Source of the DNA: Cyanobacterium sp. Dongsha4
Lineage (GTDB): Bacteria; Cyanobacteriota; Cyanobacteriia; Cyanobacteriales; Cyanobacteriaceae
Assembly (NCBI RefSeq): GCF_036345015.1
Contig: NZ_CP084098.1
Span: 434,001 to 498,000 of the forward strand
Direction of reading: 5' to 3'
Length of the DNA stretch: 64,000 nt
The translations under genes were made by a program, and so were the position numbers. Positions 54,471 to 63,807 of the stretch are shown here, in pieces (within the stretch, counting starts at the first letter, position 1; every line of letters begins with the position of its first letter). A model generated the notes under the pieces. That model was not told where the DNA came from. It made no database searches and saw nothing but the letters and a program-made list of their open reading frames with translations.

Positions 54471-55469
54471 CTAAATAGTAGAATGTCCTAATGCTAATCC
54501 CATAACCAACATTCCTAAAACAAGGAAAGGTTGAGCGCTGGCTTGATATTTAACATCATTTTTCAAGGGATCACGCAAAAAGTACATATCTTGGAAGGTG
54601 ATTTGGGGAATAACTAGGAGTAATAGTATAGTAGCGTAAAGATTTTGACCTAGATAAATTAAATATCCCCCCATGGCAATCTGAAAAACATCAATCATAA
54701 TCACACAAATCCAAGCGGCAGTAGTTACCCCAAACATAACAGGTAATGATTTTAAACCTAAAGTGCGATCGCCCTCCACACTTTTGAAATCATTAACCAC
54801 GGCAATACCTAAACCTGCCATACTATAAACCAAAGTAAGAATAACAACGGTCCAGTTTAACTCTCCAAATAAAGCATGACCTGCCCACCAGGGTAAAGCA
54901 ATATAACTTGAGCCTAAAGCATAATTACCCAACCAACCATTTTGTTTTAATTTCAATGGCGGAGCGGAATAAATATAAGAAATAAAAGAACCACCTATTG
55001 CTAAACAGGTAAGAATAGGAAATTCATGACCTGCCCACACATCTAAACCATAGGCAACTCCAATTCCTGCAAACAATAAAATTAAAATTTGAGCTACCAC
55101 TTGGGGGACAGAAATAGCTCCAGAAGGGATAGGGCGATAAGGCTCGTTAATAGCATCAATGTCACGATCATAAAAATCGTTAATAGTTTGAGTATAACCA
55201 GCTAAAAGAGGTCCAGACATTAACATACAAGTTAAAGCCATCATAAAATCTTCAAATCCCCACACATAACCCCCTGAAGAAGCCGCACCACAGACAACAC
55301 CCCAAATCAAAGGAATCCATGTGATAGGTTTCATTAACTGAAGCCTAATTTGCCAAATACTTTTTGCTTGGGAAGCCCCTTTCATTCCTAATAGTTGACG
55401 GGCTTTAGATCCCTTATCCTCTCGATCTAACTCTACTTTTGTATAGTCTTTATCTTCTGTATTAGTCAT
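54471..55469 (-). CDS. chlG: Chlorophyll synthase ChlG
   Basis: Esterifies chlorophyllide with phytyl or geranylgeranyl diphosphate in the thylakoid membrane, the final step of chlorophyll a synthesis. UbiA-type prenyltransferase: NDFYDRDIDAINEPYRPIPSG (key pieces NDFYDRDID and EPYRPIPSG, about 111-131) and AVVNDFKSVEGDRTLG (about 222-237) are the Asp-rich substrate motifs. 332 residues with about nine membrane segments. ATG 55469. chlP, which supplies phytyl, is at 45549. It is between ftsH and the CHASE2 kinase gene, all on the minus strand. Confidence 0.96.
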   Translation of the reverse strand: MTNTEDKDYTKVELDREDKGSKARQLLGMKGASQAKSIWQIRLQLMKPITWIPLIWGVVCGAASSGGYVWGFEDFMMALTCMLMSGPLLAGYTQTINDFYDRDIDAINEPYRPIPSGAISVPQVVAQILILLFAGIGVAYGLDVWAGHEFPILTCLAIGGSFISYIYSAPPLKLKQNGWLGNYALGSSYIALPWWAGHALFGELNWTVVILTLVYSMAGLGIAVVNDFKSVEGDRTLGLKSLPVMFGVTTAAWICVIMIDVFQIAMGGYLIYLGQNLYATILLLLVIPQITFQDMYFLRDPLKNDVKYQASAQPFLVLGMLVMGLALGHSTI

Positions 55470-55499
55470 TACACTTAAATTGAGACAGCTAATGTTTCT

Positions 55500-55716
55500 G
55501 AATAATTAACAAAATAGCATAACAGGCAGTTAACAATTTGGAATTAGGAATTAGTAATTAAGACAAGGCAATGGGCAATGGCGAAATGGTGAATAGTAAA
55601 TAATGAATAGTTGAGAATAAAAAACTTTCAACTTCTGAAACCTGAAACCTCACACCTAAAACCTCTTTCCAAATTCTCCGAACCCTGAACCCCCACAATT
55701 ACCCAATAATACAAGT
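55500..55716. repeat. Dispersed repeat modules between ftsH and chlG
   Basis: Contains GGCAATGGGCAATGGCG near 55565, AATAGTTGAGAATAAAAA, and CCTGAAACCTCACACC near 55637; these are middle modules of family E, without either sharp end. No gene. Confidence 0.5.
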
Positions 55717-57588
55717 TTATTTAACTAACATCGGTTTTTTTGCCTCTTGATAACTATTAACTATTTGACGAAAAGCATCTCCGTCTATAGTTTCTTTTTC
55801 AATCAACAAATCAACTAAAGAATCTATTAAAGGTCTATTTTCTTGGATAATAGCTTTTGCATTGTCATAGCATTGAGTAACCATAAAGCGAATTTGAGAA
55901 TCAATTTTTGCGGCTATTTCCTGAGAATATTCAGAGCGACTCATGGGGTCATTTCCAAGGAAAACGGGTTGATCATTTTCTTCCAAAGCGAATAAACCTA
56001 AGTCAGACATCCCAAATTTTGTCACCATCTGACGGGTTAAATAAGTCACTTTTTCAATGTCATTTCCCGCCCCTGTGGTTATTTCATCATTACCGAAAAT
56101 AAGGTCTTCTGCGGCTCTACCTCCTAACAAGCCAGTGACACGGGCAAATAATTGGGTTTTAGAAACTAATCCTTGGTCTTCTTCTGGAGTAAACCATGTT
56201 AAACCTTTTGCTTGTCCTCGTGGTACTAATGTAACTTTCTCGACGGGATCATGACCTTTGGTTAATGTTCCAACGATCGCATGACCAATTTCATGATAAG
56301 CAATCAGTCTTTTACTTTTACTATCTACAAGGGGAGTACCTTCCATTCCTGCAATTACTCTGTCAATGGCTAGGTCTATTTCCTCCATGGTAACTGCTTC
56401 TTTTCTGCGTCTAGCGGTAAGAATTGCCGCCTCGTTGAGTAGGTTTGCTAAATCTGCTCCTGAAAACCCGGGAGTACGTTGAGAAATGGTTTTAAGAGAA
56501 ACTTCGGGGTCAATTTTTTTGTTGGCGGCATGAACTTCAAGGATGGCTAGTCTGCCTTCTAAATCTGGATAATCTACCATCACTTGACGATCGAATCTTC
56601 CGGGGCGTAATAAGGCACTGTCTAAGACATCTGGGCGGTTAGTAGCGGCGATGACGATAATTCCTGTATTTCCCTCAAAACCGTCCATTTCAGTTAAAAG
56701 CTGGTTAAGGGTTTGCTCTCTTTCATCATTACCACCACCGATACCACTACCTCTTTGTCTGCCTACTGCGTCAATTTCATCAATAAAAATTAGACAGGGA
56801 GCATTTTCTTTGGCTTTACGGAACAAATCACGGACACGGGAAGCCCCAACTCCCACAAACATTTCTACAAACTCAGAGCCAGAAATACTGAAAAAGGGAA
56901 CTTGTGCTTCACCTGCGATCGCTTTTGCTAAAAGAGTTTTACCTGTACCCGGAGGGCCAACTAACAAGACACCTCTAGGAATTCTAGCCCCGATAGCCGT
57001 AAATTTATCAGGACTTTTGAGAAATGTAACGACTTCTTGTAATTCTTCTTTTGCTTCTTCTATACCTGCCACATCTTTAAATTCAATGCCTGTTGCTGAT
57101 TCCATTTGAAACCTTGCCCGTGACTTACCAAAATTCATTGCCCCGGCGGCACTACTAGCGGAGCGTTTGATGAGCAAAAATAAGCCAACAATAAGCATGA
57201 AAAGGATAGCTACTTGGATTGTATTAATAACTTGAGTGCTACTAGCAGAACCTGACTCAACTACAAAATCAATACCTTTTTCTCTAATTTTGGCAATTAA
57301 TTCAGGATTTTGATTAAATAAATCAACTCTTTCTGGGGATTTTTGATCACCATTTTTTAAATAAACACTAGCTATGTTAGTAGTAGGATCAATAACTATT
57401 TTTTGTACTTCTCCCGTTTCAATACTGCGAAGTAAATCACTATAGCTAAACTGTTGAGTTTTATTTTGTTGAGCAAAAGCAGAACTTCCCACCATGAAAG
57501 TTTGCATCAAGACTAAACTACTAGCAATTAAATTAACTATTTTATTTCTCTTACTTTTTTGATGACGCTCTAATTTAAAAATACTCAT
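55717..57588 (-). CDS. ftsH: ATP-dependent zinc metalloprotease FtsH
   Basis: Thylakoid or plasma-membrane AAA protease of 623 residues that degrades damaged membrane proteins such as D1. A leader and membrane segment (about 19-38), lumenal domain, second membrane segment (about 120-140), then the AAA domain: GPPGTGKT Walker A near 208-215, [11 protein letters not shown] Walker B, and SRH region [21 protein letters not shown]. The zinc site is HEIGH near 430. The isoform among the four cyanobacterial FtsH proteins cannot be fixed by eye. ATG 57588. It follows the DUF3685 gene. Confidence 0.94.
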   Translation of the reverse strand: MSIFKLERHQKSKRNKIVNLIASSLVLMQTFMVGSSAFAQQNKTQQFSYSDLLRSIETGEVQKIVIDPTTNIASVYLKNGDQKSPERVDLFNQNPELIAKIREKGIDFVVESGSASSTQVINTIQVAILFMLIVGLFLLIKRSASSAAGAMNFGKSRARFQMESATGIEFKDVAGIEEAKEELQEVVTFLKSPDKFTAIGARIPRGVLLVGPPGTGKTLLAKAIAGEAQVPFFSISGSEFVEMFVGVGASRVRDLFRKAKENAPCLIFIDEIDAVGRQRGSGIGGGNDEREQTLNQLLTEMDGFEGNTGIIVIAATNRPDVLDSALLRPGRFDRQVMVDYPDLEGRLAILEVHAANKKIDPEVSLKTISQRTPGFSGADLANLLNEAAILTARRRKEAVTMEEIDLAIDRVIAGMEGTPLVDSKSKRLIAYHEIGHAIVGTLTKGHDPVEKVTLVPRGQAKGLTWFTPEEDQGLVSKTQLFARVTGLLGGRAAEDLIFGNDEITTGAGNDIEKVTYLTRQMVTKFGMSDLGLFALEENDQPVFLGNDPMSRSEYSQEIAAKIDSQIRFMVTQCYDNAKAIIQENRPLIDSLVDLLIEKETIDGDAFRQIVNSYQEAKKPMLVK

Positions 57589-57637
57589 TACTAATGATTC
57601 CTGAAAAATAATTTATGAGAATGATGGCAAATGGTTA

Positions 57638-59350
57638 TTAATTTTTCATTCTACTTCCTATTCCCTGAAGAATGCCTTTGCCGATTAAACCAAGACTTTT
57701 GCCAACTACTTCTGTAAGCAAATAAACCAACAATTTGCCCAAGCTATCCCCAAGAGACTTGACCCCTTTAGCGAGACTATCTCTTAATTCAATTAAAATA
57801 GTAACACCCCATGGTATTCCCTTAATGGTATTTAGTTCTTGATAACGGGGATGAGTAATCTGACAACAGACTATTCCTTCATGGGTCAATCTTAACATTT
57901 CATATTGATCTTCAAATATATTTTTAGGATTTTGCCAATATTTTTCTCTGCGATATTTCCAAACTAAATTATTGCGAAACATTGCCACTTTACGAGAAGA
58001 TTTTAATTCTGGTTGGAAAATATTATGTTTAAGAATAGAGCTATCAGCAAAATTGTTAAGGGTAAATTCCACAGTACAATTAGCTATATTTAAGATAGTG
58101 TTTTGTAAAATAATTTCTTCTACTTCTTGACTATTTTCTTCGCCATAAAAGTAAGTAAAATTATCAATGGTAATTTCTTTTTTTTCTATTTCATAGACAA
58201 GAAAGTCTTGAATAAAAGGGATTTTTATTAACTCATTCGTTGCTAGTTTTTCTCCCTGATTAATAATGAGATTCACTAATTCTAAATTTTGTTTCGATTC
58301 ATTTTCTACCGATGATGGTAAGTATCTTTGTAAAAATTTCAGGGTTGAGTTCTGCCATAATTCTTTAACAAAGGTTTCAACTCTTTTTTCTAGTTCTTCT
58401 CTATTAAGTTGTAATTTTTCTGTTTCTAATATTAATTCTTGCCATTCTTGTAAAATTATAATTAATAATTCTTTCTGTTTACTATTTATTAATATATCTG
58501 TTGCTTGGATTTTTTTTGTGTAATTTTTAAGGCTTTTTTGAATTTTTAACAAGGTTAAATCATACACATTTTCAGGTTGGTTAACAAGAATAATAGCATT
58601 TGATTTTTCTGTTTTCGCATTATTTTTATCTTGTTTTTTTACTTTATTCTTATTATCATCATTTTTTGAAATTGATGTTTGATTAAAGTTTAGTTGAAAA
58701 TTTAATAAAGTGCGATCGCTCTCTGAGAGAAAACGATTAATCAGCCATTTTGCTAACTTTAATTCTCTTTTTCTACCATGCCAATAAATAACATCTGCGG
58801 GGGATAATCGGTGACTTTCGGTATAATTATTAATCTCTTTTATTTGTCTCTCAATTTCCTTTATTCCTCCCTGACATTGAAGGGCTAACCAACTATTGAA
58901 ATTATTTTGATTGCCTAATAAGCCCTGATTTTGAGTTAAATATTGTTCTCCCTTCGCACAAACTCGAATAATTTGAATTAGCTCATCAATTTCAATATTT
59001 TTATAACAATACCCTTTAACAATAGAAAAGAAAGTTAAATCATAAATTAATCCTCTCGGATTGACCATTAATAAGATATTTAATTCTGGATATTCTTTAA
59101 CCAATAAAGATAAATCTTGGAAAAATTTTTTCACCCTATCAGGATACTTTTCCCAATCAAGAGCGACGGCAACTAAATCACAATTATAACTTTTGATCAG
59201 AGAAAAAATATCTTTTAATTTTCCTGTAGCGACAATACTAATGTCTTGATAAATCTCATCTTTACAAACCTCTTTTAACCCTAAAGAAAAAATAGGATCT
59301 TCATCTAGTAAAATGACATTGATTGAGGATTGAGACTCATTAATAGACAT
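57638..59350 (-). CDS. DUF3685 protein with a receiver-like N-terminus
   Basis: A 570-residue cyanobacterial protein. The N-terminal ~130 residues resemble a response-regulator receiver: VILLDEDPIFSLGL (acidic pair), a phosphoacceptor-like Asp in AVALDWEKYP, and Lys in GYCYKNIEIDEL; the usual Thr/Ser before it appears replaced (ILLMVN). The remaining part contains the DUF3685 region, with IPWGVTILIELRDSLAKG and LGKLLVYLLTEVVGKSLG near the end. Related proteins are known as Ycf55 in red-algal plastids by general knowledge. Function unknown. ATG 59350; it is upstream of ftsH by 50 bases. Confidence 0.72.
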   Translation of the reverse strand: MSINESQSSINVILLDEDPIFSLGLKEVCKDEIYQDISIVATGKLKDIFSLIKSYNCDLVAVALDWEKYPDRVKKFFQDLSLLVKEYPELNILLMVNPRGLIYDLTFFSIVKGYCYKNIEIDELIQIIRVCAKGEQYLTQNQGLLGNQNNFNSWLALQCQGGIKEIERQIKEINNYTESHRLSPADVIYWHGRKRELKLAKWLINRFLSESDRTLLNFQLNFNQTSISKNDDNKNKVKKQDKNNAKTEKSNAIILVNQPENVYDLTLLKIQKSLKNYTKKIQATDILINSKQKELLIIILQEWQELILETEKLQLNREELEKRVETFVKELWQNSTLKFLQRYLPSSVENESKQNLELVNLIINQGEKLATNELIKIPFIQDFLVYEIEKKEITIDNFTYFYGEENSQEVEEIILQNTILNIANCTVEFTLNNFADSSILKHNIFQPELKSSRKVAMFRNNLVWKYRREKYWQNPKNIFEDQYEMLRLTHEGIVCCQITHPRYQELNTIKGIPWGVTILIELRDSLAKGVKSLGDSLGKLLVYLLTEVVGKSLGLIGKGILQGIGSRMKN

Positions 59351-59441
59351 CACATAAACGATTTATTTGAGTATAAGAGGATTTATTTTTGTTATGGGTG
59401 AGAAGCTCATTTTTAATTCCTAATTCCTAATTCTTAATTAT

Positions 59442-59765
59442 CTATGATGCTAAAGCAACTTCAATCATTTGCTGTAGCTCACCAGTTTGATACATTTCAA
59501 TCATGATGTCACTACCGCCGATAAATTCACCATTAACATATACTTGGGGTATGGTAGGCCAGTTGGAATATTCTTTAATTCCCTGACGAATATCATAATC
59601 AGATAATACATCAAATGTTTGAAAAGGAACACCGATAGTATTTAATATTTGGACTACATTATTAGAAAAACCACATTGGGGCATTAATTTTGTGCCTTTC
59701 ATAAATACCACGATGCGATCGCTCTTAACAATATCTTCAATACGTTGTTTTAATTCAGGAGTCAT
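59442..59765 (-). CDS. grxD: Monothiol glutaredoxin (Grx4-type, CGFS)
   Basis: A 107-residue CGFS glutaredoxin that binds or transfers [2Fe-2S] clusters. MKGTKLMPQCGFSNNVVQIL holds CGFS near residue 32-35. WPTIPQVYVNGEFIGGSDIMIEM is the conserved second half (cis-Pro TIPQ and GG SD). No second Cys at the dithiol position. ATG at 59765. A BolA gene sits 87 bases upstream on the same strand. Grx4-BolA pairs are established partners in Fe-S homeostasis, so co-function is likely. Confidence 0.95.
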   Translation of the reverse strand: MTPELKQRIEDIVKSDRIVVFMKGTKLMPQCGFSNNVVQILNTIGVPFQTFDVLSDYDIRQGIKEYSNWPTIPQVYVNGEFIGGSDIMIEMYQTGELQQMIEVALAS

Positions 59766-59852
59766 AAGTCTTCAATAAGATAAAAAACAATAAATACAAA
59801 AAATTGAGAATTACAGGTTCAAAATAATCTCTGATATGCTCAGGATATAAGA

Positions 59853-60107
59853 TTAGTTCTTTAAACCAGACCAAGTAGAAGGTGTATAGGTTTTTAAAGC
59901 CAAAGCGTGAATTGCTTCTGATTGTAACTCCGCTTGGAGGGCAGAATAAACCAGTTGATGTTGTTTAACTTTGGTTTTACCCTCAAATTGAGAGGAAACT
60001 ACGATCGCTTCTAAGTGATCTCCCCCTCCAGTCAAATCCTTAATTACTACTTCAGCGTCTGGAATTTCTTGCTGAATAGTTTTTTTAACCTGTTCCAAAC
60101 TCACCAT
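59853..60107 (-). CDS. BolA family protein
   Basis: An 84-residue BolA-like protein ([21 protein letters not shown], conserved [31 protein letters not shown] and [14 protein letters not shown]). The conserved His in GDHLEA and QHQLVY are the positions used to bind shared iron-sulfur clusters with monothiol glutaredoxins. It lies upstream of grxD with the same orientation, suggesting an operon. ATG at 60107. Regulatory or cluster-transfer roles are inferred from the family. Confidence 0.93.
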   Translation of the reverse strand: MVSLEQVKKTIQQEIPDAEVVIKDLTGGGDHLEAIVVSSQFEGKTKVKQHQLVYSALQAELQSEAIHALALKTYTPSTWSGLKN

Positions 60108-60673
60108 ATTTTTTTTAGCTTGGTAATATTTTTGATGCTTAAATAATAGTTATTTTTATCATATCTTAATATGAGATTTACTTCAAAAGTAGTGTTAGAA
60201 AAAATGAAATAATGAGAAAAACAAAGGAAAAAAGTGACTAAATTGATTTTAATAATATCAAAATTGATCTTTATGTTTTAGGGTTTTAGTTTTTTAGTAC
60301 TAGCAAAAATAAATTGGTATTAACAAATACTTTTACTATCTATTGCCCTTTATCTATTAACTCAATCTTTGTCAATAAACTTTTTCCCCGATCCTTTTTT
60401 TCTATTTTCCTCGTTAGGGTTTGCTGTTGGGAGTCAGAAGCAAATAAAAATCAAGAGTTTTAAGGCACTAACAACTGTAAAAAGCCTCTAAAACCCAAAT
60501 TTTCCATAAAAATAAAAGATTTTCTGCCTATTTGCTCAAATATTTTTGATACAAGTCAGCCATTAGGTAAATACAATAACTATACTAAAGTCTTGGATTT
60601 TCTTAGATTTATAAAAGCCCTAAATGAAACCTGACACCTACTCTCTTGACATCACTTTTTTATCAACCCCTAT
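60108..60673. other. Intergenic region, no gene seen
   Basis: About 560 AT-rich bases upstream of BolA and downstream of the TPR-like gene. CACTTTTTTATCAAC at 60653-60667 recurs (with one change) at 22410 and 43987. A bulged inverted pair GTTTTAAGGC / GCCTCTAAAAC lies around 60458-60502. No RNA gene was identified. Confidence 0.4.
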
Positions 60674-61264
60674 TTATTGATTGGGAGATTCAAGGGGAAT
60701 TTGCACAAAACCGATTTCGTATAATTGTTGATAAGATTTTTTACCCAATTCACTACTAGGATTTTGAGAACGGATAATTTGAATTAAAAGAGGTACAGCT
60801 AATTCAGGTTTATTTTGAGCCCTATGTACTAAAGCTAACTGATAAGTTGATTCATCTCTAAAACTAGCTGTTTTTAAAGCACCTGCCCTTTGGTCTTCTG
60901 TGATGCGATTATTGATACCAGCAAAACTTTCTGCTAATTGTAGATAAAAATTTGACAATTGGTTAAAAATTCTTCTCGCCTGTTGTAATTTAGTTGCCGC
61001 CAAGTCATAATTTTCTTGACTGATCGCTTCTTCTGCTTCCTGCATTAATCTTTGTCCCCCTTCTAAGCTAAGTAAACTCTCCGTTTGATTTATTGGGGTA
61101 ACGGTATTTTCTTCGATAATTACTTCCTCTGTAACTGTTTCATTTTGAGCTACTACGGAAGAATTTATATTAGTTTGTGCGTAGCTAGGAAGTTGAAAAG
61201 CAGTAATAGTGACAACTAATCCTAAACATTGACTAAATCTCATAGAAGATAACAGAGACAACAT
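60674..61264 (-). CDS. Exported TPR-like protein of unknown function
   Basis: A 196-residue protein with a signal peptide (LGLVVTITAFQLPSYAQ, cleavage about residue 30) and a helical repeat-type body: ALGGQRLMQEAEEAISQENYDLAATKLQQARRIFNQL, then ALVHRAQNKPELAVPLLIQII, which look like tetratricopeptide-style pairs. It ends near FVQIPLESPNQ. Likely periplasmic. Function unknown. ATG at 61264. Lies downstream of the HAD gene, with 80 bases between; co-transcription is possible. Confidence 0.65.
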   Translation of the reverse strand: MLSLLSSMRFSQCLGLVVTITAFQLPSYAQTNINSSVVAQNETVTEEVIIEENTVTPINQTESLLSLEGGQRLMQEAEEAISQENYDLAATKLQQARRIFNQLSNFYLQLAESFAGINNRITEDQRAGALKTASFRDESTYQLALVHRAQNKPELAVPLLIQIIRSQNPSSELGKKSYQQLYEIGFVQIPLESPNQ

Positions 61265-61344
61265 GAACCAATCCTGTTTTAATTAAATGACTGAATTAAA
61301 TTTTAAAGTATCTTAACACCTTATCAACCTTTTGCCCGATCGCC

Positions 61345-62100
61345 TCAAGAAATCAATTTTTGCGCTAGGGATAAATTAAAGTATTTTTCTTCATAATTTA
61401 CACCCTGTATCACCTGAAATGGTAAGTCTTTTTCCCCTAAATGATTTAAAACTAATATTGCTTCATCAAAATTTTGCTTTTCCGTATATTGATTTATGGT
61501 GACAACTGTTTTTAAACCAGCCTTAACGGCGGCAGTTAATCCCTGATTTGTATCTTCAATGGCAATACATTCATGGGAGGATAGATTAAGTTTTTCTAAT
61601 GCCAATAAGTAAATATCTGGTGCAGGTTTTTTTCTCTCTACCATATCCCCCGCCGCTATTACCTCAAACCAACTAGCCATAGGATTTCCTAAACTGGTTT
61701 CTAATAATGCCTCCACATTCGCCACAGAAGCCGTAGATGCGATCGCAACTTTTACCCCTTGAGAATAAGCCTCTTGAATTAATCTTTTCACTCCCAAACG
61801 TAAAGGAATAGAATTATTTTCTAGTAATTGACGATAAAATCTACTCTTTTGTAAATGTAAATGAGCAATAAACTCATCTAAAGACTGATTAATTTTAAAA
61901 GAAGGCAAATAATTAGAAATATAATATCTAATACGTTCCTTTCCTCCCCCTATCTCCAATAATTCACCATATAAATCCACATCCCAATGCCATGGCAAAT
62001 TTTCCTGCTCAAAAGCTCTATTAAAGGCTATTCTATGACCGTCTCTTTCTGTTTCTGCGATCGTACCATCTACATCAAATATAATCCCCTTCAGACTCAT
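61345..62100 (-). CDS. HAD-family hydrolase (CbbY/beta-phosphoglucomutase-like)
   Basis: A 251-residue phosphatase or mutase of the HAD superfamily. FDVDGTIAETE (about 8-18) is motif I with the nucleophile Asp. VAIASTASVANVEALL (about 118-133) holds the motif II Ser/Thr; KKPAPDIYLLAL (about 158-169) the motif III Lys; and IAIEDTNQGLTAAVKAGL motif IV. The helical cap between residues 15-90 resembles CbbY, whose member in photosynthetic organisms hydrolyses xylulose-1,5-bisphosphate; this is plausible but not proven. ATG at 62100. Confidence 0.87.
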   Translation of the reverse strand: MSLKGIIFDVDGTIAETERDGHRIAFNRAFEQENLPWHWDVDLYGELLEIGGGKERIRYYISNYLPSFKINQSLDEFIAHLHLQKSRFYRQLLENNSIPLRLGVKRLIQEAYSQGVKVAIASTASVANVEALLETSLGNPMASWFEVIAAGDMVERKKPAPDIYLLALEKLNLSSHECIAIEDTNQGLTAAVKAGLKTVVTINQYTEKQNFDEAILVLNHLGEKDLPFQVIQGVNYEEKYFNLSLAQKLIS

Positions 62101-62661
62101 AAGTTAATACCTTCTGTAAAAATCAAACCCAATTATAACTTCAGTTCGAGATAACATAGATATATTGCATTAGCTAAAAGTTAAATATAACGAGCAAAAA
62201 GTCAATACCTTGCCAATAAAACTTAATCAACAACTCAAAACTTTATGAATGCTAATATTTAAGATTATTTACTTTTTCTTACTTTTCATGACCAAGAAAA
62301 TTAACCGAGATCATGCCCAAAAAAACATCATCCCTTATGTAACAGGTTCAATCAAGAGATTTATTGATAAAAATAATAGATAAATTGATTTTACATCTTT
62401 TTTTCTATGTTTAATAGTTTTTATAGGTACAAACAAAATTAATTATCGCTCTCAATGCCTCATCCCACAAAGTTTTTTACATCGAACTTAGGTAAGTTAA
62501 GGGTTTTAAGCTCATTATTCAATATTACAAATTAAGAAACAACAATAAGTAATTAAGTCAGTAAAAACTAGAGAGAGAAAAAGAGATAAAATTATTTTAC
62601 AAATGGGTAAAATGAAATCAGTATTCATTCAATAAAAGAATATTTGAGCAGGGGCAAATCA
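62101..62661. other. Intergenic region, no confident gene
   Basis: About 560 AT-rich bases holding the divergent promoters. A 31-codon ORF at 62288-62383 was considered and rejected. No repeat-family end was recognised here. Confidence 0.4.
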
Positions 62662-63756
62662 GTGTTTAAAGATATTGATAAAACGATTGAATTAGGGAAT
62701 TATCAGGAAGCGAAAGAGAAATTATCTCAACTTATTGTTGAAGAAAAAGATCGTTTATGGTATCGATATTACTCTGCTTTAATTGCGGAAAAAGAGGGAG
62801 ATTTAAGTTTAGCAGAAAATTCTTATAGAGAAATAATAAAGGATAGTATATATCCAGATCCAGCTTTGATAAAATTAATCAGAGATGGTATTGAAAGAAT
62901 CGTTAAATTTTATCAATCTAAAAAAGAAGAAAAAAAACAAGAGTTTCGCACTATAGAAGATAGTCAAGATTTAGCTGTTTTAATCTTAGAACCTGTTAAG
63001 CCAGAAGATAAAAAAAATCTCGCTCCCCAGTTAGCTAAATTAATGGAGATAGATAATTATACTGCCACTTTACAAATACCAACTCGTAGTTTAAGACTTT
63101 ACAAAACAGGTAGTTTAGGAGAACTAAAATATTATCAATCTGAATTATCTCAAGGGGGAATACCTTGCTTTTGTCACCCAATAAAAAATATAAATAAAAT
63201 GGAGGTTTATCAGGTTAAATTTATTGAAAATGATGGTAATATATGCGATTTAACAATAGAAAATGATTTGGAAGAAGAAAAAAAATATACTTTAAATTGG
63301 ACAAAAGTTAAAAGCAAAGTACAGGGATTAATTCCTATCTTTGAAATGACAACCCATCTGGATGCTAGAAATAAAGTTCAGAAAAAACAATCAACTTTAG
63401 ACTATGCTAATTTTTTTGATTTACACGTTATTAGCGATAATGTAATATTGCGATTTAGTGACCATTTTTATCAGTTTGAAGCTGGATTAACTGTTGGAGA
63501 AAATAGCAAAACAACTCAAGAAAAGTGGAAAAAATTAGTTAACTATTTACAAGGAAAAACATTAGATATTAATTTATTATCTAATTTTAATTTATTTGCT
63601 GAAGGTGTTATTCATTTTCCTGAAATGTTAAAACAAATTACCGCCCATATTAATCTTTTTCGTCGAGAAGAATCTATTTGGGATGAAGCATTTCAACTTT
63701 ATAGTGGTTTAATTTTTTTACAAACTTTATCTCAACAAGAAGATGATAATATATAG
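62662..63756 (+). CDS. TPR-containing conserved hypothetical protein
   Basis: Not recognised by name. About 364 residues, starting FKDIDKTIELGNYQEAKEKLSQLI and LWYRYYSALIAEKEGDLSLAENSYREII (in pieces), which form two TPR-like helix pairs within the first ~70 residues. The rest is mixed, with LDARNKVQKKQSTLDYANFFDLHVISD near 240-265. No signal peptide. Start is GTG 62662 with AGGGG about nine bases upstream, preferred to TTG 62644. It is immediately upstream of the CpcS-like gene in the same direction. No function is claimed. Confidence 0.65.
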   Translation: MFKDIDKTIELGNYQEAKEKLSQLIVEEKDRLWYRYYSALIAEKEGDLSLAENSYREIIKDSIYPDPALIKLIRDGIERIVKFYQSKKEEKKQEFRTIEDSQDLAVLILEPVKPEDKKNLAPQLAKLMEIDNYTATLQIPTRSLRLYKTGSLGELKYYQSELSQGGIPCFCHPIKNINKMEVYQVKFIENDGNICDLTIENDLEEEKKYTLNWTKVKSKVQGLIPIFEMTTHLDARNKVQKKQSTLDYANFFDLHVISDNVILRFSDHFYQFEAGLTVGENSKTTQEKWKKLVNYLQGKTLDINLLSNFNLFAEGVIHFPEMLKQITAHINLFRREESIWDEAFQLYSGLIFLQTLSQQEDDNI

Positions 63757-63807
63757 TCATAAAATCACTTGTTTTTAGTCAAATATTAATTTTTATTTAT
63801 TTTTGTT

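Noticed and set aside
62288-62383. 31-codon ORF starting MTKKINRDHAQK
   Set aside because: Short, no ribosome site, no recognised family, and located in an AT-rich divergent promoter region.
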